DNA of 64,000 nucleotides, from NCBI GenBank assembly GCA_018398805.1, contig JAGFBZ010000178.1:558001-622000 (forward strand). Direction: 5' to 3'. A program made the translations under genes and the position numbers. The DNA is from Hirundichthys speculiger. Taxonomy: Eukaryota; Chordata; Actinopteri; Beloniformes; Exocoetidae. The notes under the pieces were generated by a model. That model was not told the origin of the DNA and searched no databases. It was given only the letters and a program-made list of their open reading frames with translations. This document shows positions 1-10,600 of the stretch, in pieces (within the stretch, counting starts at the first letter, position 1; each line of letters begins with the position of its first letter).

Positions 1-840
1 CAGCATGCTCAGCCACCTGATAAGGGAAGCCAGAAGGGAAAAGGGCAACCTAATAGCTGTCTGGTTGGACCTAGTGCATGCATATGGGCAAATTCAATAT
101 AACCTCCTGGACAAAGCCCTGGAGCACTACCACATGTGAACAACCACAGGCAGGTGATCAACAACTATCTTGTACATAATGGGGATGAACGTTCATATTA
201 CAGCAGTAGTGAGATGCAAGTAAGGTGGATCCTGAAGACTCTTGGAGCAGTGTCTTAATGGACAAGAATGGTCTTCAAGCCCAAGAAGTCAAGGAGTATG
301 GTGGTGAAGAAGCGGAAGGTTGTCTTCAAGCTCCAAGTCACAGGAGGAGAGTGGTCCAACGACACCCTCAGTGATGGAAACAACATTTCAAGCACTGAGA
401 AATAGGAATGGTTGAGGAAGACAGGTTGTCAGGGCTGTCTGGCAAGTTCAAGTCCTGGAATAGGACTCCAGCATAGGCTACTACTGCTTCATCTGTCACC
501 TGTGGTGGTGGAGGAGTTTAAGGTGGTGACAATTTTCACAGACAAGCTGATCAGTGGTAACAAGCAACAAGGTCAGGTCACAAGTGGTGGAAACCACAGT
601 AAGGTAGGTCCAGAGGGTCTCTGGATCTGAAAGACATCATCCTCAATCTCTTCACAGGGCAGCGGGGGCTGAGAACTTCTCATTTCCACCTGTATAGTAA
701 GGCAGGTGTGGAGGAGAGGAGAGGTCCAGAGGTCCAAGCACAAGCAAATGCAAGAAGTGCAAAGGGCAATGACTCTTGAACCAGCAAGCCAGGAATCCTA
801 GTGTTGGGGCTTGATGGAAGACCCACCAACGATGCTTCAA
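1..840 (+). mobile_element. degraded LINE, reverse transcriptase region
   Basis: Broken plus-strand reading frames contain AVWLDLVHAYG near 58-95 (the catalytic-domain motif A of non-LTR reverse transcriptases, normally WLDLxNAYGS) and LSGLSGKFKSW near 427-460, a stretch following the RT domain in fish LINEs with a restriction-like endonuclease. Stops and shifts are frequent. It may be the same lineage as the endonuclease fragment at 29840-30605. Confidence 0.6.
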
Positions 841-1408
841 GATTCCATCATTTTTTGTATCTATTTCATTGAAACTTCTACTTGATTTCCTCTACTTGAC
901 CATAAAAAATTACATGCATGACAGCAATTTTGTTTTATTTTTTTGTTTAACTTGCATCCTACAAAATCACAACATTAATTTGTTGAATAAAATGTTGAAT
1001 AAAATGGCTGAGTATTTTTTCCCTCAGCTAAATAAAACATCTGAATGGACCTTGTTGTCGAAGGTTTACATTCTTGTACACTTTTTAAAAAACATTTTTG
1101 TAATTTTTACACGTCCTTTTCATACAGAAAAAAAAATTTGACAAAAAAAATTACAAACTAAAAAAGATTTTGAAAAGCTTGTATACTTGGTATTTACACA
1201 AACACTCAAATGTGTGAAGTTCCGGACATGAGTGAAGTGCAGGTGCACAATCCCTAGAAATGTTTCATTTTGACGCTTATGAAGAAATCAGTTGGGTATC
1301 TTCAAAAATAAGGTCAAAACAGACTAATTTTCATAGTGGAGTTCATGTTGAAATATGTTTAAGTGTAATAACGTATATTATTTTATTGCATCTTATGATG
1401 AAGCTTAC
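841..1408. other. AT-rich intron sequence, nothing recognised
   Basis: AT-rich sequence downstream of the pecam1 domain-4 exon. I see no Ig-domain exon and no clear repeat family. Confidence 0.5.
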
Positions 1409-1681
1409 CTTTAGGACTAACAGTCAGGACGTTACTGTGTTTCTCAATGCCTCTCGCTTGAGCTGTACATGTATAGTTGAACTCATTCTGCTGGGACGTG
1501 CCATAAAATACTCCGTTCCCTCTGGTTCTCAGGTAGTTTCTATATGGATGTAGAGTGTAAGTCAAGCTGCTCCTGTCGAGTCTCTCTGAGTTCACTCTTT
1601 CACTTTTGCATGTTAACGTCATGGGATCTCCTTGGAAGACTTCCGAGGGAAACATTGTGAGAGTCGGCTCTGAGAACAGCT
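1409..1681 (-). CDS. pecam1: pecam1 exon: Ig domain 4
   Basis: 273 nt, phase 1 to 1, acceptor ATCCACAG and donor GTAAGCTT. It starts ELFSEPTLTMFPSEV, the same opening as mammalian PECAM-1 domain 4 (ELFSKP). Cysteines lie in MTLTC and FNYTC, and it ends NVLTVSPK. This is the last exon I can place; nothing like domain 5 is visible in 1-1408. Confidence 0.82.
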
Positions 1682-4600
1682 CTGTGGATGGATTGACAGC
1701 AAACACCAAGTCATGATCTGCTCTGACATACTTGTCAACAGTTACTGTCCTCTCTTTTAATCCTATGTTTTTTGTTGTTGTTGTTGTTGTGTGTGTGATT
1801 GCTGGGACGTTAGCTTGTGGGTGGATGTGCAACTGTCTTAAATATTTTCCAAATGTGAATAATTTTTTTCCCCATTGTATGTCATTGAGCTCCAAATTGT
1901 TTGAAAATGGTTTTAAAATCCATTGACATGCAGCAAGAATTGCTTCTCTAACACCATTGCTTATGCCTTCCCCGCTGGCATTGTGTTAACACACATCAGA
2001 ATTCTTCTGATGATGCCAAAGCATCAGGCTTTACAGAGGTCTCCACATCTGTTAAGGATCAGTTAATCAAGGCCTTATGATTAGCAGCACTTTGCTGCAA
2101 CTTATCTTAAATCCATGGAAGTACTACGGGGGTACTGGGGAATATCCACGTGATTTTTTTTTCCTCCTTCATTTTTGTCAAAACAATAATGGGAAGTTGA
2201 AAAAAAATAGTTTGTCTGAGGTTTCATTTAACTCTTTGGTCAGGTTATTATTATAATTATTGATTTTCTATGTTTTTGCATGCAGACAAAAGCATAGGAA
2301 TAAAAGAGGGGGTACTAACATTTGTATGACTCTATGTGCAAAATAAAGTCAGAAATGTAGCATTTAGGTTCAAGTGCTGCAAAGAAATGATCTTCATGTG
2401 AATGTAATTAATGACCTGAATAGTCAGTGAAGATAAGTTTCCATTTAGTGTATCCACTCACCAGTGACTTTTACAGTCTGCTTGCTGAGCTTGATGACAT
2501 TTCTCAATTTTAACCTGCACTCAAACTTGAAATCCGTGGCTGCTGCCGGCACAATCATGTTGTGGCTGACATATGTTGTTCCGCTGCTGAGCATCGAGGT
2601 GTCCTGGCTCAGGTAGAGCTCCATATTCCCAGAGCTGTAGAGACGGTTCTTGACTGTGCACGTGATATTGAGAGGGTCACCTTCGTAAACGTTGTCCCCG
2701 GGGGTGATCTCCAGAGCCAGTGTGATGGGAAGCTCTGTGGATTAAAGATAATGAGCCTGGAACTGTCTCAAAACAAGGAGCTGTTGTAAAATTTCAAAAT
2801 CTAACTCACCTTTGACCGTAACATTGACTGTGTTACTTTCCTCAGACTTGTATAATTCAGGACATGGTGGATATAGTGTAGGTGCAGTGAATTTTGTGGG
2901 GACCAGCACTAAGGTGAACCTTGGCCTCTGCCATGTTGGACTTCGGTGTTTCCTGGTGAATCTCTTCTGCACCATCATAGAAGTAGAAGAAAATGCGGCC
3001 TCTCTCACCTGGCGCTGTACACCAGGCTGTTACCTCCTCCCCTTCACTGATGTCTGTCTTTCTCAGACTGAGAACGGGCTTTGATTGGCCTGGAAACCAG
3101 TGGAGAAAGAGAGGCAGATTTAATGCAAACAATGTAAATCCTACTGAAACATCTTAGATTGGCGCCCAAAATGGAGACAAGCCGAAGAGGGGAGGTGAAG
3201 GATATGGATCGGAAGGAAAATGAAGAGCAAGTTTTCTGTTAATGACAGATGGACCCTGGACCAGTCACTGTGATGGAGCACCTCTGCACCCTAGAAGTTC
3301 AACTGGTGGCTGCAATCAGCATCGCAAGTTCGCAACGATTATATTTCATTTCAAAAATTTTCGTTTGGACCACATTTACCATGTGAACACATTAGTCCAC
3401 CCAGCGCTGTCTCTATTGCTTCGTCAAAGAATCCATTCCACCTGATCGATGATCGATTCATAACACTGGAAGTCGACTTCAGGTTTTCCTGGTTACCTCC
3501 AACGATTCACCACACATAAGCATAAGCACAAACTCATGCTTCTGAAAATACTATGATTTCTTCTTTTTTTAAAATAAATATTCTTGTACATATATGCCGA
3601 TATCTTTTAAACACTGTAAAATCTCAAGCCTGAGCACATTCAAACAATAACTGCAATTCTGCAAACTCCAATTGATCCAGAATGCAGCAGCGAGGGTGCA
3701 GACAGGAATCCGTAAGCGAGATCACGTCTCTCCCATGTTAGCCTCCCTCCATTGGCTCCCCATGAAATTTCGAATTGAGTTTAAAATTCTGCTTCTTGCA
3801 TATAAGGCCCTTAATGGTTTAACTCCTTGTTATTTACAAGACTTGATAGCACGTTATGCTCCTAATAGAGCTCTCCGCTCTCAGAGTGCAGGATTACTCG
3901 TCGTTCCTAGAATATCTAAAAGTAGGTTTGGAGGACGGGCCTTCTGCTACCAGGCACCTTTTTTATGGAACCAGCTACCAGTTTGGGTTAAGGAGGCTGA
4001 CACCATCTCCATTTTTAAAACTAAATTGAAAACATTCTCTGTTCAGTAAAGCCAACAGTTAGTCTAATCTATAGTGTGTAGGGGCTAATAGTTATAGCCA
4101 TAGTTGTAGTAGCTCAAGACTAGAGTAGCTCGTCTTAATCACAGCTTCGTCATAGTTATGCTGCTATAGGCCTACGCTGCAGGGGGACACCAACATGATC
4201 TGCTGAGTGGTGTCTCTACTACTCCTCCTCCCTTCCTTCTCCTCCAGCTCATTCATAATTAATTGGGAGCACCTTGCTCCATATTCTTTACTTTCCTGTG
4301 GTTTGTTGCACTGTTTTGCCCCCCTTTTTTTCTCTGTGTATCTGCAGGCCAGAGTTTCCTGGGTTTCATGCTGACTTGCAGTTCCATCCTCTGGTCATCC
4401 CAGGGGTTTGCCTCCAATTGTTCAGGGTGCCGACTGGCGTGGTGATCGGTGACCTGGTCCTCTGGCCATCTCATCTCAGTGCTGCTGCCTCCATCTGTTT
4501 ATCTCTATGTTTATATGGTCATTATATTTAGTCATTTGTGTGCTCTCCTCTCTCTGTCCTGTCTCCCCTCTTTTATTTCTTTACCCGGCTGGTCTTCAGC

Positions 4601-7600
4601 AGGAAGGTTCCCCCATATGATCCAGGTCCTGCTCAAGGTTTCTTCCCCTAAAGTGGAGTTTTTCCTTGCCACTGTTTGGCTTAAAAGTTTTTTTTCTCCC
4701 TCCGTTGAGTTTTTTTTACCTGCTATTATCCTTGTTTAGGATTCAGTAATATTTTTTAGTTAATGATATTTGCTCAGGGGTCATGCTCTGGGTCTCTGTA
4801 AAGCGCCTAGAGACAATTGACATTATAACAGATGCTATACAAATAAAACTGAATTGAACTGAATTAAAACAGAAGTAAACCCACCTGCTACTTTGAGGTT
4901 TTTGTTTTTGCTGCTCGAATGTTGGTCCTTGATGTCAATCTGGCATTTGTAGCTGCCACTGTCGTCGACTCTGACTTCAGGCAGCTGGTACAGTAAATCC
5001 TCTGAGGAGCTGGTGGTCTTGAAGTAGACTGTGCTGCCGTCCTTGGTTATGGTATAATTACGAGTCAACACCTCTAACCCCTGAGTGATGACCATGGCCT
5101 TGCATCTCAATGTCACGTTGGTGCTCCGAGACACATCACTTGCAGGATCGAAGGACACGTCGACAGATGTAATCTCGAACACTGAGGTGCGTGCTGTGGA
5201 GTACAAGCATATCAGAAGTAAATAAACTTATGATCGCATCAATGCGGAAGTCTGTTTGAGATTATGGACTTTTCAACCACATGGTGGTTTCTGATGGATT
5301 GAAGTTTGCGAAGACATTTAAAATGTCCCAGTTTGCTGATTCTGACCATGAGTAGTGAGATGTTGCAGAGACTTTAGATGAGAACGAGGAGGTGGCGTTC
5401 ACAGATATCAAAATAAACGAGTCTCTTTTTTTCCTCCCACCTCACGACAGATGAGCTTCACATATTGTCAGAAACTTTTACAGATTCCCAACTAGAGGTA
5501 AAAATAAACAAACCCTGTAGTTTCAAATTTCTCAAATGACCATGAGCTGCAGATTTCAAAAATGAGCCAATTTCCACTGATCCTCATGTTAAAATGTTGA
5601 ACTTTACAGCTGAAATAAACATACAAGCTGGTATTTAAAAAAGACTATAATATGTATCTGATCAGCTAAAATGATATTAAACCATAGATTTATGCAGAAT
5701 TAAGGGAATGGATTTGAGTGACAGTTCAGTTTATGGTTACAAGCCGCTCGCTGTCAACATTCAAGCTACTTACCAATTTCTCTGATTTTAAGGATAATAT
5801 ACCTTTTTGTGCTCTTATTTGTATCAACAGACCAGAGTTATAACAGTTTTGAATCTTTTATTAGTTTTCATTCTCATTTCTTTTTTCACACATTGCCCTG
5901 GAGAAGTTGCAGCCCGATTTCTCAGACCAGATGGCAGCAGGCCACTCAGAGAAGAAAGCCACCAACCAGGGGCATAAATGGGATAAATGGGATAAATAGT
6001 TTCCTTTGCTTTCCAGAGATCCAGTATGTTGTCATAGACAGTTCTTTGCTGGACCTCATCCTGGTGGTGCCTGAAGTATCCTCATCTATGTTTAATTGAG
6101 ACTGTCCTGCTAGCGCCTGATCACAGCCGAACTTGAAGATCACACCCATAGATGATCACACCAACCATCACCTTCTTCTGCAGTGTAAAGCATCTTCAGC
6201 ATCCACAGTGCTGCCACCCTCAGGAAATGGCCCGTTATGTCAGACTAATCATGACAGGTTGGTGGGAAACAAACTAAAACAAAAAAGAAGTTGATCCCTC
6301 TTTCCGTTTCATCTTGTTTTAGTTTGTTTTGTACAGTCAAGTTTTGATTTATTTAGTTTTTATTTTTAAGTAAAACTTTAACTGCACTATTTTTTCTCTG
6401 CTAGTTTCAGTTTTAGTAATAACTCTACAGGTGAGATATTTGGAGCAATACCCAAACTGTAGAATATCACAGATATGATATAGATATCTCGTTAAGACCA
6501 AAAGAAACTGTACCAACTTCCTCAACTCAACTCAACTTTATTCATAAAGCACCAAAGTGCTGGACATAACAATATAATAATAAAATCGTAACAGAAAAAA
6601 AGTAAAATTAAGAACAATAAAAGTCAACATGACAAAACTGGGTTCCAATGCCAAGGAATAAAAAGATAAAATATAACATAAAAGGGATGTAAGAACAGGA
6701 GTGGGTCAGCCTACCTGGAAGTAAAATCAAAAGTATGCTGAAATATGGTAAAAGATAAACGCTTGAAAAAAAATAAAGACAATTAAGACCATTGTTTCAA
6801 AGTGAGGTTCTTCCTCATTGTCCTTGGGACCACAAGCAGCGACTGATCTGAGACCTTAGAGAGCATGAGGCGGCACACGGCTGCAGCAGGTCGGACGGTG
6901 GGACAGGGACATGCAGACATTTAAAAGCAAATACAAGAATTTTACAATCAACCCAGAAGCAAACTGGAAGCTAAAAGATGAGCTGCAGCGTTTTGAACCG
7001 GCTGCAGTCGTGTGAACAGCGTCTGGCTCATCCCAGAATATAGAGCATCATCTAAGTGAGTTGTGATAACAGCAAGGATTAAAATCTCAAAATGAGGCAC
7101 AAGACCGAAAAGGCTCAACTCTGGTTAGCTGTCTTAAATGGAAAAAAACTGGACTTGACCACTGATTTAATCTGTGACTCCAGTTTAAGGTCAGCGTCCA
7201 GTCGTCCACCCAGGTTTGTTACCGTCTGTCTCAGCTGAGGGTTCAAAGCACCCAAATCAGCCTTTAAAGGCATCACTGGGCCCAAACAACGTGACCTCCG
7301 TCTTCTCGTCATTTAAATCTGTAATCAACTGCAGGAGCCGGTTCACAGAACCAGAATAGCCCCTTTCAAAAAAGGGAAATAGAAACATAAGTGCAGCAGA
7401 AGCAAAAGAAACTTTGCATTTCCGTTATCTTTTAGGGAACCAGGAAAACAACCAGCGCTCGGGTCAACCTCCCAAATTTGAACCATCGTAATCTCAACAC
7501 TTGCACTGTGAGACTAAATAAATAATCATGAGCACAACTTTACATCTACTGAACTGAATATAAATTACAGGACTCTAATACCTATTGATCCAGTGCAACG

Positions 7601-10600
7601 ATCCAGTTGTTTTACTTTGATTGCGACTCAAAAACTCCTCAGGTCTGTTAGATCAGTGGTTCTCAAACTTTTAATACTGCGTACCACCTGAGAAACTATT
7701 GAGCTCTCTGAGTACCACCATGATGACCAATTTTAAAATATAGCCATATATGCCTTCTTAATGAGCTTCAAACACACAGAGATGTTTATTCCTTATTGTG
7801 GTTATTTATTGTTACCTGAATTTCATTTGAAACGTTGTATTTATAATGCATTGTCATGCACTGACAAGTGATGACAAGTCACTGTGTTAGATCATGCAGC
7901 CTGAAATCTGTAGGTTCTGTATGTTTCTGTGAGCAGTCTGTTTGGCTTCCCGCTGCTCCCCGCTCACTCTGCTTTTATTAATTATCTTTTTTAAGCCAAT
8001 CAGACACATCGCTACCAGCTATGTGCCACTGCGTCAGAGACGATTACATCGTTCTCACAAATGTTGGTGTGCACCAAATTACACTGCATAATTTTTCACT
8101 TAGTCCGGTTCCTGTTCTCATAACGTCTTTTTCACTGTAGCCCAAACAGCGCACCACGAGTCATGTGCTGTCAGTCAAAAGCAGCCTGAACCGGCCTGAA
8201 GCAAAGAGCTCAAAAGCATAGAGACACAACAACTAGGTGTTGTTGACCCAGAGCTGGCCATTTTTCTCTGTATTATTTTTTTTTATTCCACTCTAGACGA
8301 GCTAAGCAGCTTGTAAACGAAGCGGCTGGAAGTCGTTCATCTGCGACTGCTGGTGCTACTTTCTTTTGGCTCCTTCACAGCCGACAACGTGCTGTCCAGC
8401 CGACTACGGAAGCCTCTTTAGCTCAAACATGCGCTGCGCAGCCTGTAGTTGGGTCGGCCCGAGGTCATGGAGCACCAGAGTTCCTCCCCTCTTCAGGCCG
8501 CTCTCAGGTCGGCCGTTCTGGTGCACTTCAGAGATGTTGTGTTCACACTGACCCAAGTGAACCGTCCTCATGGCCAAAACGCTTTTGGACCAACCTAATT
8601 AGGTCCTTAGAGTAGATCTGGAGTTTAGAGGACCAGTTTGCACATGCAATTAATCTCTGCTGTGTGAAACTCCTGGTATTATTGCTCTTTCACAACTTTG
8701 ATTCATTGCTTACTCAATCGTGCACCTCTTAAAATTACATTTCCTGCTTTTCTCCTGTCAGAAAAGCTCCCTGACATACAGAGTATTCACAGTTCACGTC
8801 TTTCCTCTGAGCTTTCATCGTCTTACAGATGTAAAAATGTGAACCAACCAGCTATGTACCTCACATTTTAAAAACTGCTCACAAATGTTTGAGAAATACA
8901 CTTTGCATTTCAGCTCAAAGCCAAAAATCAAGCCTCCTCACAACATATCGATGAGTATCAGACTGCGTCTCAGACTGGGACGCAGCAAGACAATAAACTC
9001 TAAGAAGACAGGAAAAGCTAGACAGAGAGGTCACTCAGGGGACGGAGCGCCATTTGACAGTGCGCTGAATCTGGCCCACGCCCAGCGTCGTTCAGCCGGA
9101 GCTGCCAGGGCCGATGATGAAAAAATTCAATTCTACAGGGCTGCTGATTTGCTATGAGATCACCAAGCAGAGTCTGAGTCACAGTAGGTTCATTCTTATC
9201 AGCAGGAGTCATTGCTGTCCATCAATCTGGGGAGGCTCATTACAGGCCATTTCCAAACAATTTTAACTTCATTATTTTACAGTGAGAAAGATTATTGACA
9301 AGTGGAAAACATTCAAGGCAGATGCCACTCTGAAGCTACCCTGTAAAGAAGGATGGACCAAAACCCTTTCACAAGAGTGTGGGAGACTGATAACGTCATA
9401 AAATCAGAAAAAGACTATTTCAGGTCATTGCTGCTAAACGTTCTTCTTCATGTAATAAACAATCATGACATCCACTTGGTTAAAATCTTGGGATCCCACA
9501 TGTAAATGAAGAGGCTATGGGCCTGATCTTCCGCCAAACCTCCTAAAGCCGCTATTAAGGGATAGCGGGTAGCGGGAGGGGTGTTCCCCCGCAAAGAACG
9601 CAATCTTCCACCTCCCTAAACCCGCGATCTTACCTACGCTACCCTCTAAATAATGCAGAGGAGTGGTTAGGGCGTTCCACCTGTTAAACCAATCAGTGCG
9701 TCAGTAGCCATTGCCTTTAAGAGCAGGTTGTGCTACCCGCAATCCGCTATGGAGCGTCTTTTCATCCAGATCAGAGCAGCTCTCATGCGCAGCTTGTCTG
9801 GGACTCTGCTGTAGAGCTCCCTCCTCTTCCTTCCTCCTCCTCCTCTGCACTGATATATACATAAAAACATTTTTACGCAGACAATTCCTATCGGCTACCT
9901 GAAAGTCCCAGACAGTCAGTGCACTCCCAGTAAACACGCTCAGGCAGAGCCGCAGGAACATATTCTCAGCAGGGGGTGCTGGGAGTCTGGGACAGCTGTG
10001 CGTCTTGGTGCAGCTGATGTGCTTTTTAAAATACTGCAGAACGAATCATTGGAAGCATTTAAAGATCACGAACAATTAATGTTCCTGTCCCTCCTCGACC
10101 ACCAGCAGTTTCAGACATATCAGAAATAAATTCCTGCATCCAACCTTTTCCAGCTTGACACCAGAGACAAAGATCTCCTTGGTTTCCTCCACAGCAGACA
10201 TCTGAATGAGATCATACCACAGCTGTACAGACTGACGTGTCTGGCCGTGACTATTCCCACATCCACCACAACTGCTGACCAGACATCCTCTGACCTCAAG
10301 AGAATAATAACGTATGCAAGTAATACGGTGATGCGTAATCGAGAGGTAGAGCCGTTTGTGCACGTCCACATGTGACCAGGTGGACGCACATTTATGCCAT
10401 TTGGACGCGCTTTTTCATGCGCCGACATGTGGGTTGCGCTTTCCACAAACTCGGTATCTTGCGTTTAAGATAGAAGGTAGCGGGTGGTCTGACCACCCGC
10501 TACCTTCTATCCTAAACCCGCGATTGCAACATACTGAGTTTGCGGAAAGCGCAAATGACACGCCCATTGCCACACCTACAATGTGAGTAAGGGAGTTGGC

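Noticed and set aside
9701..9961. Minus-strand frame starting with a signal-peptide-like MFLRLCLSVFTGSALTV
   Set aside because: It lies in the GC-rich transposon, the rest of the frame is low-complexity, and no splice phase links it to the pecam1 domain-1 exon better than the exon at 12734.
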